From: Paraspadella gotoi
Taxonomy: Eukaryota; Chaetognatha
Length of the DNA: 64,000 nucleotides
Reading direction: 5' to 3'
Assembly: GCA_051294375.1 (NCBI GenBank)
Contig: CM119266.1
Coordinates: 8,995,166-9,059,165, forward strand
Below the pieces are notes generated by a model, which was not told the origin of the DNA, ran no database searches, and saw only the letters and a program-made list of their open reading frames with translations. Each line of letters opens with the position of its first letter. Within the stretch, counting starts at the first letter, position 1. The position numbers and the translations under genes are program-made. Below, in pieces: positions 45,691 through 58,000 of this stretch.

Positions 45691-46398
45691 GTTGTTGTAG
45701 TTTTTAATGTTGTTGTTGTTGTTGTTGTTGTTTAAACGTCTAGTCACGCCGCCATCGATTTAAAAGCTTCGTTTGTTCCTGGAGGACCGGAGGTGAAATT
45801 TTTTTAGCTTTAAGCTTCATATTCTTGACGACGGCAAATCGCCGAGTCTGATTGGTCTTAATTCCAATTTTATTGACGTATGTATAATTGTATATTGTAT
45901 AATGTAATTGTATATTTCGTGCCGGTTTGTTACTTTATATTTGAACCGGATGATGTATGTCATTTTTTTTATATATCTATTACATATCGTCGTCGTTATT
46001 GTTTTAGTTGTTGTTGTTGTTGTTGTTTTGCGTGGTTGATGCGGTTTTCGACGGAGCTTTTTCGCACTGAACTGTCGCCACAGGCCATTTGCACTTTCAT
46101 AGAAGTACCCTGCAAGAGCGAGAGAGAGAAGAGAGAGAGAGAGAGAGAACCGGAGAGAGAGAGAGAGAGAGAGAGACGAGAAGAGAGAGAAAATGAGGAG
46201 GAGGACTTGAGAGAGAGACAAGACAGACAGACAGACAGACAGACACGGTTGGCAACCAGACAGAAGAACAGACTTAAGAAGAGGCCAATAGATTCGGTAA
46301 CCTATAATGATACGCGATTCGGAAGAAAATATTCGCATGATGGCGGTTGGCAATGAAATTTTTTTTTGCTCTGCTCAGGGGTACGTGCAATTCTTGCG

Positions 46399-46433
<35 letters not shown>

Positions 46434-47007
46434 CTCTCTCTTCTCTCTCTTCTCTCCTCTCTCTCTCTCTCTTCTCTCTCTCCTCTCTCCTCTCTCTTCT
46501 ATCCCAATCGCCTCCAGTTTGAAGTGGGCCAATTCTACTTCGGTCGTTTCCCTTCAATTTTTCTGTTGATCAATTTTTTTTTACGATCGTTTTGACGCAG
46601 ACGTCATCAAAGGTGGAACAACAACAACAACAAACACAACAACAACAAGATCAATTATTTTTATAGTTGTTGTCGTCGTCTTCTTCGTCGTCGTCCTCAT
46701 CGTCGTCGTTGTCACAGTAATCGTTATCGTTTGACTTTTGATCGGTTGCATATGATGATTTAAAATGAGTCTTTGATGCTTAAGTTGCCGTGCCCAACAA
46801 AAGAGGGCTTTTTTTAATTAATAGTATAATATTATAATCGATAGAATTACTACGTTTAAATCCTTAGCTACATCCGGTATCGTTTTTCCTTCTTCTTCGT
46901 TTAGAAAAAGAAGAAAAGAGGTTAGGAAAATATTTATTTGTCGCTGGGAAATCATAGAGGGCGAAAGAGGGCGAGGCTAGGGCGAGAAAAGGGTCAACAA
47001 AAAGGAA

Positions 47008-47075
<68 letters not shown>

Positions 47076-47795
47076 GAAAGAAAAAAAGAAAGAAAGAAAT
47101 AAAGAAAGAAAAATAACAGAAAAAAGTCTTATAGTATAAAGCCTTCGCCTCAACAGAGACAGAAGGAGACAGACAGAGACAGAGGGAGACAGACAGAGAC
47201 AGAGAGAGACAGAGAGAGAGACAGAGAGAGACAAAGAGGCCTGACACGATCTTTGTTAGAGACGATTGTTTACATTTTCCTTCGTCGCGTGTCCACGCGA
47301 TTTCTTATTTGTGTGTGGAGGAGGGATAGATGTGTGTGGACGGGGAAGAAATTTGAAGAAAAAAATGAAGACGAAGATGAAATGAAATATAAAGGGAGAA
47401 GAAGGAAAGGAAGAAAGTATGAGAAACTATGAAAGAAATCCTACCTTTCTTCTTTTCCTTCTTTCTTTTCTTTTTCTCTTTTCTCTTCTTACCTTCCCTC
47501 GTTCTCATTACAATTTAACTTACTTTTTATATTTTCTCCCTTTTTAATCATTCCTAAAAACTTACCTCACATCAAATCACCCAACTTCAAGCTTCGCCAC
47601 CTTTCGCTACTCGAACCACCCTTTTCCCACTCCCGCCGTCCACCCTCCACCCACTTTTTCCTAAAACCCCTCTTCATTTTACCACCCCACGACCCCCCAG
47701 TCCCCTAAACTCTCCAAACCCCCCTTTTTTTCCTCCTCTAAAACTCCCCAAGGGCGAAGATCGTTTGCGGTTTCTGCTCCCGTCAAAAACTTCGT

Positions 47796-47844
<49 letters not shown>

Positions 47845-48322
47845 CGGAGGAAGTCGGGACTTAAAATCAAAACAACATCGACCATCAAAACCGAACGAGA
47901 TCCGAGAAAAGACTAGAACATCCTAACAACAACGACAACAACAACGACGACAACAACAACAACGACAACGACGACAACGACAACAACAACAACGACAACA
48001 AAAACGACATCTAGAAATCATAATTCTCTTCCTTCATCCTTCGTTTTTCCTCTTTGTCGTCGTTGTAGTTTTTTTGTTGTTGTTATCAATCATTCTCTTT
48101 CATCCGATTAGCCTTTTCCAGTAACTCGCTAATATTACGTAGAAGTTTCTCTTAATCTCTTCACTTCGGATTATAGACGCATGATTATCATATTTTGTTG
48201 TCGTCGTCGTCATCAGCGTCGTCGTTATCGTCGTCGTCATCGTCGTCATCGTATGGTCGTCATATTTTTGATCTTGTTTTTTCAAGAGATCCAGTTTCCT
48301 TCTGCAACATAATGGTATTATT
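45691..48322. other. Microsatellite-rich sequence with no supported gene
   Basis: Holds (GTT)n at 45,690-45,735, (GTT)n near 46,005-46,028, GA tracts at 46,116-46,199 with a short (ACAG)n after it, (CT)n at 46,399-46,500, AAC repeats at 46,616-46,650, GA at 47,010-47,072 and 47,799-47,840, GACAGA-type repeats at 47,155-47,230, AAC/GAC repeats at 47,931-48,003 and GTC/ATC repeats at 48,197-48,253. Open frames here are Ser-Leu, Arg-Glu or Thr runs. Sequence between 47,560 and 47,760 is C-rich without a domain. Confidence 0.7.
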
Positions 48323-48528
48323 AGTTGCGCCGCGAGTACTCGCGGAGCAACTCTATAAGTCACTTTTCGGTCGGTCTGTCGGTCGGTTTGTCTGTCTGTC
48401 GGTCTGTCCCACTTACGTTAAAAATGCATACAATTTGCCTAGGGCTAGGAAAGTTGTCATGTCATATCGTGTGATCAAATATCAAATATCAAATATCACA
48501 CGTGAAAATAAAGTCAATTCGGCGCAAC
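48323..48528. mobile_element. Palindrome-headed dispersed element (MITE-like), second genomic context
   Basis: Head: AGTTGCGCCGCGAG then TACTCGCGGAGCAACT, a 30-base near-perfect palindrome with one mismatched pair and the perfect core CCGCGAGTACTCGCGG. Then CTATAAGTCACTTTTCGG, a GTCGGTCTGTC stretch, TTAAAAATGCATACAATTTG, an inner inverted pair CGTGTGAT/ATCACACG around AAATATC repeats, and the tail AAAGTCAATTCGGCGCAAC. GTTGCGCCG at the head and CGGCGCAAC at the tail are exact 9-base inverted repeats. The same head and tail bracket a longer middle at 18,086-18,342. No ORF; a clear target duplication was not identified. Confidence 0.6.
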
Positions 48529-48786
48529 ACATTAGAATCACCATTCGTATCTTTTATTATTATTTTTTTGTTAGATTTTACAACAAAATTTATAATTTTC
48601 ATTCTTGTCCGTTGAAGATCTTTTCCATCGTCGTGATCGTCGTCCATTCTGTCGTTTCTGTCCTCATCATCGTCATCGTCGTCGTCGTCGTCGTCGTCTT
48701 AATTTCAGCGACCACATTTGTTGTTGTTGTTGTCGTCGTCATCAAAGCCGTGTTTCCTACGCAGGAGTTTTTTGTTTTCTGTTTTG

Positions 48787-49285
<499 letters not shown>

Positions 49286-49310
49286 NNNNNNNNNNNNNNN
49301 NNNNNNNNNN
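49286..49310. other. Assembly gap (25 N)
   Basis: A placeholder gap at the left edge of the microsatellite-poor block. Confidence 0.99.
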
Positions 49311-50457
49311 TGTACCAGCTCAAGAAAGGCTATATAGGACGAAGAAAACTTACCAAGGATCGCGAATCGCTTAATTTCGCACGGAACAAAAACCTTGAGT
49401 GATTGCAAGCATCCTCTTGACAAGCACTTCAACAAGGCTCGGACGTACACCCTGCTCGAGTCTTTCCTTTGTTTCCCGGGACTTTTGCCTGTTGAAAAAT
49501 TCCCTGCCGCGCAGGTCTCTGTTTGAGTTGACCCGTCGTCCAAACCAATAACCCGGTTGGGCAACCCTCAGTCCAAGTCTTCGGGCGCAGAACGAGTGGA
49601 AGATGTCGCAGCCATGATAGAGGTTTGATTAATCGATATGCCCGCTGGACCCGGATATGGGAATGTGGCCAGTTGTCCCTTTGTTATTTTCATTCCCTCA
49701 TTTTTCTAGTAGGGCGATGAAGCGGCGACCAATTTGTCGCCTATTCCTTCCCACCGAAGGCTTATTGAACATCTGAGCACCGTATGCTTACGGCAATGAT
49801 GGCACAGTACCGAAGAAGTAATATCTTACGATTACAAATTTAGTAAACGTATAATCATAGTAAACATATTATTTTACCATTTTATCGATATCGTGGCTAA
49901 TTTCGAAAGACCTCATGGCCTCAGATTTTTCCGTGCTTTTTCATATAAACTATCTTCTAACACTTTTCGGCCCCTCGCATTCGCTTCATCCCGCGGATAC
50001 CAATCTGGGAACGTTGAAAAATAGAGATGGCAAAGGCTTACGAAGGAAAACTATTTTTTTTCGTTTCTTTTCGCGACACATCCTTTCTGTCACTTTACAG
50101 AACGAGAGACAAGTTTCAGCCCGCCAAACGCCGCGCGCCTCTACGTCCAGGTTCTCGATCGCATACTCCTAGTCAAGCACAGGCCCCCTCTATGTTGTGA
50201 GACGAAGACCGCTATTCTCGGTATGGGCAATGAACACCTTCTGAGACGTTTTCAGAGACGAGGAAAGAGGGTGGAAGTGATGCTCCCATGAGGCTCCCGC
50301 AAGAAATGGTACTTCTAGGTTACGGCCGATTGAGGGATTCGATGGGAAGAACAAGAAAGGTTTGAAACCTTTACTATTTAGATGATTAAAAAATGTTTAT
50401 TTTATATTCAAATCTTATTTATTTTGTCAATAGAATTATGGATACGCTCTATGCCGA

Positions 50458-51263
50458 TTGGACTTTCTTTTTCGGATGTGCAAAAGATGGCATTCGATTG
50501 ATGAATTAAAGACGACGACGACCGGCGATGATGATGATGATGATGAGGCCCAAAGAGGAAAAAAGCAAAGTTGTGGTTTCCGAATCCGAAGAGGAAAAAG
50601 ATCGAGGGTTGGGCTACAAAAGCAACGGTGGCCGTTCGAATCCTCTATCGCGCAGCGTTCAGGTTTTTCCCGTTTCGGCTTCCCGGCTCTCGGTCCGTTC
50701 TTGGATATTACTTAGAAGCCGCATCTGGTAGATGAAGCCACAACGGACGCGATCGCGCTTCCGAATCAGTGGCTTCTAAAGGGTGTTCAGGATCGCGTCC
50801 GCCTCGCGCGTCTCTCCAAAATTCAGGCTCGGATCGTGTCGAACGATCAAGGGCTCGCCGCCTCGGGGGCAATCGCGGAATTCGCCTTAAGCGGTTAGGA
50901 TGTAAGGCTGTGCGAGGATACTACTACCCCTTCGAGCCCCATTATTGAGCGACATCGTTGGAAAGGTCTCCAGTGTCCATCTCCGGCTGCGTCTCCAACG
51001 GTATCTCCGACTAGAGTTTCGGCTAGATGCTGGTTCTTCAGCATACAACGGCCCCTAGCGTCATGAGAAGGTTCACCAGCAAAAAATCACTTCGCCTCCT
51101 GGATCCCAACGAGAAGCCCTTAGCCATCTGGGTCGGCGAAAAGGCAGGACGCTTCGGACTGCTTAGTGGAGGCAGAGGTGAGAGCGACGTAGGCGCGAAA
51201 AAGGCAAAGAAAGCTGAAAAGAAGACATTTTTGGCACTGACTCGGAAGACTGAATGGAACTGA
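50458..51263 (+). pseudogene. Possible frameshifted coding remnant of unknown function
   Basis: A series of protein-like stretches in changing frames. One is an acidic run (six GAT/ATG codons) followed by KEEKSKVVVSESEEEKDRG from 50,546. Another lies around 50,800-50,895 and reads QDRVRLARLSKIQARIVSND. The third is a 78-codon frame at 51,027-51,263 ending Lys-Lys-Ala-Lys-Lys-Ala-Glu-Lys-Lys then a stop. Charged, non-repetitive text of this kind is rare elsewhere in the window. The changing frames could be true decay or uncorrected read errors. No product is proposed. Confidence 0.25.
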
Positions 51264-52182
51264 TCTGCACTTACAACAGCCTTTGTCGTTTGACGTTGTG
51301 TCCCAAAATCTATATATTTTTGAAAAATGTTTGAAAAAATTTGTTTGGTTCTTATTTTTTTAGTTTTTAATATGTAAATATCTTTTTCGCGTCAAAATAT
51401 AAAATTTGGAACGAAATACGGGTCTTTAGTTCTCTGAACATTTTTGATGTGCGGCTTGGTGCGCGATCTTTGGCGGCCCTAACTTACGCCGAGCAACTGT
51501 CGCGTCTTGGCGTGTGCGTCATGGTTCTGCTCGGCTGCTCATCGCTATGTCATTCAGGGTAAGCTGAATTCGATAGAGGAGGTCTTTTTGACGAGATTCA
51601 CTACCAGGTTTTGCCTCGTCGGCATTCCTTCGTTCTCTTCATTGCTCCTGTCCGACATTTTCCATCGTCCGGCCCACGAGTTGACCGAATCCCCGAACGT
51701 ACGAGCCTGAACCAACTGTGTTAGTTACAAAGCATCCATCGAAAGGCGAGAGATAATCTTGATTCATTATAATACGATGTGGCATATGATTTTTATGCTA
51801 TTTTTATTTACGTACAGATGGTTAGCAAATATATTCTTCACACGGAAGCCTGTAGTTACGGATGAAAGTCCAGCCTTGATTTGAGATGTGTCTCGTACTG
51901 TCCGGGATATTGGGAAAAAAGTTCAGGCATACTGATGATATAACGGGAGCGCCCCAGATACAGGCGATACTACTTTATGTCTACGAGATTGTTGAGGATG
52001 AATGTGTTTGGCCGACGGCTTTGGATTTTTTGAGGCGTTTCCCAAATTGGCAGGCATTTTGATAAGTGACCCTGTGTAGCCAAATCCCACTGGACTGGAG
52101 TAAAAATCATTGTACATCTGTAGTAGGTATATTGTAAGTTATTAACGACCGACTTTTTCTAACGATTTTAAAATTTTCTGCG

Positions 52183-52554
52183 ATGTTTTTTTTGATTTCT
52201 AATTTGGCAGTTCAAAAACTATTTTTTTGGGTGATTGTATCATACGACAATATTGCTATATTTTTGATCCGATTAATTCCACCAATATGGTTTGAGTCCT
52301 TTAAAACAAATTTTCTCATGAATAAGACTAGAAAACGGTCATGTCATTTCTTGTGCGTCATTTTGCGGACGGTGAAGGCGTATCAACATTACTATAATTA
52401 CATGGCACGCCGACATTCGATTGTTCGGACTTTGACCGTTGAGGATACGGCGTCTCGGAAGCTTGTTCGTCGGCCTCCGGCCTCTCTCCTTTCGTATATT
52501 CTCACTTCAACTTGGTGTGCAAGCAGCTTTCTCTGCATCCGGAATCACAGTTGA
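52183..52554 (+). CDS. Unrecognised 123-codon frame
   Basis: The longest non-low-complexity frame in the block. The first ~45 residues are hydrophobic (possible membrane segments), the rest basic. There is no recognised motif and no sign of a neighbouring gene that would give it context. It could be a chance frame. Confidence 0.2.
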   Translation: MFFLISNLAVQKLFFWVIVSYDNIAIFLIRLIPPIWFESFKTNFLMNKTRKRSCHFLCVILRTVKAYQHYYNYMARRHSIVRTLTVEDTASRKLVRRPPASLLSYILTSTWCASSFLCIRNHS

Positions 52555-54028
52555 TTTGCTCCTGTTTCCTGTCGCCAGTTCTCGATAACGGAAAATGATA
52601 TTCGCTTTTCGTCTCCTCACCGTTCCTATTCTGGATAGTCTAAATTTTATCCGAATTTAAAAAATTCCAAACCCAAGAGGTTTCGACTTCAATAGTCCGG
52701 TCCTTGCCCCATCTCTTCACCTGTTCCGAAAGCCGTTGTCTTCGATAGGTCAAATCACGGACGGTCCCTGACGACCTCTATGCCCCAACGACCAACCGTG
52801 CCGAGTCGGCGATGAAAGTCTTCCGATAGTTTATTAGAGAGATCCGTCAGGCGATGTGTTGATGGCTATCAGGATTGATACCAGCCGATAGGCGAATATG
52901 AAAACAACCAAATTAGAAATGTCCTCGAGAAAAATTACAGCAATTCAATATTCGTAACGAGAGGCAGAAAGATAAGGCCGCCCAGAAAGCAATGACGATC
53001 TTTCCTAATCGGAGGAGGTGTCGACAGTATTAGTTTACGGCAATTCGGGTCCACAACAACCCTTTTTTAAATTAGGTAATTGAATTTTTAGATTAAAAGT
53101 CTTCCATTTGTTAATTTCAGATGCGGTATTTTGTTACATTCCCATCATATAGTATTTTACCAAATGTGAGTCATATAACTGCTAAAATACCGGTTATAGC
53201 CGATTATATTTGAAAAATAACCTCACTTCTACAGGCTGTTAAAGATTTTCTTTAGTTCAACGTATTAATTCCATTAATAAATGTCTATTTACATGTATTT
53301 TTGTTAAATAAAAGAAAGCCCAAATGTTTTTAATATTTTTTAAAATCTAATCCATTAATGCCTTCTTCATATAACACCAGATATTATGGCCGAGGCCGAG
53401 TTCCGATTCGTCGAAAGTTCGTGCGAAATGAGGGCTAAAAAATGGTGTATACAAGTATGTTTATCGGGTAATTCTTCTGCTAGGGCTGGTGAAAGTCAAT
53501 AGAGGTCGGAGACACAACACAATAACATGTTATTTGAAGTCAACACAAGGAGATAGGAAAGTGGATGACAGGCTTGGTTTTTATTCAGAGGTTCCTGATG
53601 AGTCTGACGTTTTTTCAATGATGTTACTTGTTTTTAGATAATCTTTTTGGGACAGTTTGTTGTATGGTTGTTAATAAAAAAAATACATTCAAATACTTTT
53701 TGTTTTTATATGACTGGTGAAAGTAAATTCCTAAAAATGTTTTTTGATTTATGTGAAAGTTAAGAATGTCTGAGGCAGAGTTTGGGGGATCAGAGTTGGC
53801 GGTGCTTTTACACTTTATCGTTCAGTAACGGTCCAGGCTGGAATTGGGACGCGGTCGTTCAAACCGATTTTCTCGGTACTAAAAATTTATCATTAATAAT
53901 CATGGACGGAGTGTTACACAATTTTGCAGGAAATAACGTTGTAGGATATTGATTCGGTCGAATAAATAATCACTCGCGGGACTTACTTTTTCATGGATGT
54001 TGACGGGGTTAACACAATAGTCGTATAT

Positions 54029-54230
54029 TCTTTCTTTCTGACTTTCAAGGCCCTCGCATTTTTTGCCTTTTTATTCTTTTTATTCGTTCTTCTCCATTTT
54101 CTTTATTCTCTCTCCTCTCTCTCTCCTTTTTCTCTTTTCTCTTTTTATTCTTAATTTTCCTTTTTGTTCTTTGTTTGAATGGGTTCCTTCTCTCTCTCTC
54201 TCTCTCTCTTCTCTCTTCTCTCTCTTCTCT

Positions 54231-54261
<31 letters not shown>

Positions 54262-54912
54262 TTCTGACAGCATCATCCTCAAGGGGTGGGGGCAACCAAC
54301 TAATGAGATCATTTGGACCTGGCTAGGCTCAATACAATTTAGTCAATTGACGAAAAAGTGCTCTTGGTACCTTTTTTATCCGTTAGCACGAAGGGTGTTC
54401 AACCAATTTTAACACCAAGTAGTGCAATCTTATTTTTTTACCCTACAACATATTTTTCTAGATGTAAATGAAGATTCTAACACTTTTCACATTTAGGTGC
54501 ACCATTTTAGAGATACAGCATCACTCTTTTAACGTATCGTCGTTATCCCAGAAGGTCCTGTCGTTTATAGAGAGACGTACGATTGTTATCATCATCGTCA
54601 TTATGCTGATACTCAGCGTCTGCGACCTCCTCATTATCATAATCATTACTATCATCCTCGGGATCAACATCATCATCATTTTCCTCATCATCATCATCAC
54701 TACCATCGTATATTCGTTCGTTCATCGTCCGCTGTCGTTCTCGTTCGTTTTCGTCGTCTCGTCCACGGCGCCAAAAATCCTATTGTGTTGAATTCGACGC
54801 CGTGGGCTGTCCGTCGATCCGGAGCGGAATGCATGACCTTTGACCCTGACGACGACGACGACGACGATGGAGCGCCCGTCGGGAACCGATTAAACGGGGT
54901 TTTTTTCGCAAA
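54029..54912. other. (CT)n tracts and mixed sequence with no gene
   Basis: CT tracts at 54,190-54,265, then AT-rich text, CATCATCAT-type repeats at 54,585-54,705, and (GAC)n at 54,850-54,868. Frames are Ile/Met/Ser-Leu runs. Confidence 0.6.
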
Positions 54913-54915
54913 GAG

Positions 54916-54997
<82 letters not shown>

Positions 54998-55000
54998 CGA
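54913..55000. repeat. (GA)n microsatellite
   Basis: About 40 GA units with a few extra A or C bases, lying just outside the left arm of the long inverted repeat. Confidence 0.95.
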
Positions 55001-55039
55001 GCAAAACAGGACAGTGAGTTCAAAGAGATGCTTCCTCGG

Positions 55040-58000
55040 ATTTGCCAATCACGCGGAAGAAAGAACAAATAAACATATCTTTGTTCTATATAATTTTCTT
55101 ATGAATCATGTGATTCTTGTACTATTTTCTTGTCAAGCAACGTCTTACGTAGCAGAAAGCTTGGGACGTCAATGTGAACTTAGAATCTACATATCAGAAC
55201 AACCAACAACCAAAACAACGACCGCAAGAAAACCATAAACGTACACAACGCACAAACCATGACCCTAGCCCAAACCAACAGCTCCACACATTTATCCCGA
55301 CCGCTGACCGCCGCTTGATTCACGAGTTAACGTATTTCCATTGTATAAACACGATCAATTATTCATTTTTCTGGTTTCAGCTGATCGCGTTTCTTGAACT
55401 TGAAGAAGTCTTATCTCGTTTTTCTTCATTACTCCGTCAGAACCCGAATGGAGCAGGCAAAAAAAGAAGCGGGACAAAAAAGCGGGGAAAAGAAAGAAGC
55501 GGAATAAAAAATGGAAAGAAGAGAAAAAGGGAAAAAGTGCCCTAGTGAAGTAAGCAAAATAGAATGGAAGAATCAAATGATTAAAAAAAGAAAGAGCAAG
55601 CAGTGTGGCGCGCTCGTGCGGGTAGCTTTGGCGATGGGTGCTTAGTATTCTTGGGTTCCGCTAAAGAATACTAGATTTCGTATTTATGATATAAACGATT
55701 AATAAATTAATTTAATTTCTAATTATTTTAATTAATTTAACTTAAATTTAAATTAAACTATATACCTATAAATATTCTATACGTAATATCATTGTTATCA
55801 AATTATCATTGTGAAGTTACTACCGAGCAATCGGAGGAGGAACGAGAGTAAACAGATACTCGCCAACTAGTAAAACAGAAAACAATGAACGAATTGCGCT
55901 AATATTGTATTCCATAACAATGATGCGTGTTTCATAAAGAGAACTTACTATTTAATAACTAAATTGGTTACATTAGGTGATTGTGACCCCCACGTGGATT
56001 GCGCCAAGAAATATGGCGCCCACAAAGACTTGACTTGTCGCACTTATTAATTTGTAGCACAGGCCGAACGGCAGGATTAGTGCCAGTGTACGAAATTGGC
56101 GCCCAATTAGGATTGCCGCTGCCGTATATTTCCCGCCCAATTAATTTACGCCCAGTAGGTAATTGCGCCCACATTAGGATGATGCGCCCACATGAATTGG
56201 GGCGCCAAAAGGATTGCAGGACCCCCAAGGAATTGGGCCAGGTATAAATTGTAACCCGTACTAGAGTCTGACGGTCACCCATACGGATTTGCGGCCCATA
56301 GGATTAGCAGGGACACCACATAAGTTGATTTGGGCCCACAATGCAGATATGGTGTCCCACACTATAACATCGGACGACCAGAGCAAATATGAATTGGGGA
56401 TCCACGTAGGACTTCGGGCCCACATCCAATTAGGCACTCACATATGTGTATTGGTCCCATGTGCGCATTGGCCCAGCCTTGATAGGATGTGAGCCCTGAT
56501 GGCGTTTGCGGCCCGCGTTTAGAAAATAGTTTTAGTATTTGAATTGTGTCTTTTGGCTAGGGACGGACAACATTAACGTTATATTAATCTATGATAATGA
56601 TCATCTTGTTAAAAAATAAATCTTAGATATAAGTTTTGGATGGATGTCTTGATAGAGCACAAAAATATTAAATAAAAAATAGTAATTATAGTACTTTTTC
56701 AGATTTTCTTGGTTAATTAAGAGAAAGAAAATTATGGTGTGGCACCGGTAATCTAAATATAGATTATCGTTAAAATTAATAGCACACTTCGTTATGATTC
56801 TAGATTAAGGATAAAATTATAAGAAGGATAATCCCCAAAATTTTAAAAAAATATACAAAAAAAAGAGATGAAGAGCAAGGAAGATATTCATAGTATTCGC
56901 CATGTAGGTCAAATAGCTACGTGGTTATAATGGCGTTAGACCCAATCCCTAATGTGGCTCAATTTTAATTACTATGGGCGCATCCCCCATACGTGAGGCC
57001 CTCTCATTCCTATGTGGGTGGAATCCTGAATGTGGTGGGCAGATCCTAAGATGGGGACGGAAGGTCCTACATGGGGACCCGAAATCCTATGGTGCGGCGA
57101 GAATCCATTAGGTGGGTTCTGGAAATCCGTAAGTTGGGGGCCCAATCCTATGTGGGGTATCAATTCTTATGGGCGCAAATATCTATGGGCTCAGATTCTT
57201 TGGGCCCATTTATGATGCTAAGTGGGTGCGAATCCACACCAGGGGTTGGCACATCCGTGTTTGGCGGCAATACTATGGAGTCGCATTCTAAACGGGGCGC
57301 TAGTTTTATGTGGCGCCTGCGGAATTTTTGTGGGCGGGAATTCCCACTACAGTGGCGGAACTCCGCTAAATGGGGACGCAATCTTCATACATTGGAGCCG
57401 GAATACTGAGGCGTTGGTGCTAATGTTCGGTGGATGTGGGTAATCCCACGCAATGCTACGCTTGGGTGGGTCAATCTTGGGCGTCATTTAATTGGGTCTC
57501 TCGATAATACGTTGGGCCGAATCAGCTGCGACTAGCTTATAAGCTAATGACTTGGCGTTTCTACTGTTCTTGCATTAGGCGCAATTGAAAAAATATGGCT
57601 AACGGCGGCTTTAGAGCGATAACGCAACAATTCAAAAAGACAGTCTTGAAAGTTAAAACGGGACACTTCGCAACATAATCAGCGATCGATATGAATGAAT
57701 TCAAAGAAGCGAACTCCATGATGCCCCAGCGACTTCGAACTTATCTCCACCCTCCACACCCTATTCGTATCGCCCGCCGCCCTCCGGAGACAATATCGTC
57801 GCATCGACGTCCGCAATAAGAGAATCGTAGATTCCGTCCTGGAAATCTGAGGCATAGAGCTCTGCGATTAACCGTCGAAACGGAGAGAAAGAAATAAGTT
57901 GAAGTCGTAAAGAAATGATTTTATGCGACTCTCGACCAAGACATGACACGACCGAGAGGCATTAGATCAAAGAGAGTGGTGGACAAAAAAAAAGGCATGT

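Larger units (their letters stand above)
49311..54028. other. Microsatellite-poor block of ~4.7 kb with possible broken coding pieces
   Basis: Unlike everything around it, this block has no long GA/CT/TTTC tract and a more even base composition. It is bracketed by a ~45-base direct duplication (49,241-49,285 and 54,029-54,075). Frames that are not low-complexity occur at 49,915-50,172, 50,458-50,731, 51,027-51,263 and 52,183-52,554, but none matches a family I recognise. It may be an inserted element, a misplaced contig or normal single-copy sequence. Confidence 0.5.

Noticed and set aside
45817-46356. 178-codon reverse and 158-codon forward frames
   Set aside because: Opposite-strand shadows over GA/CT and GTT microsatellites; no domain in either.
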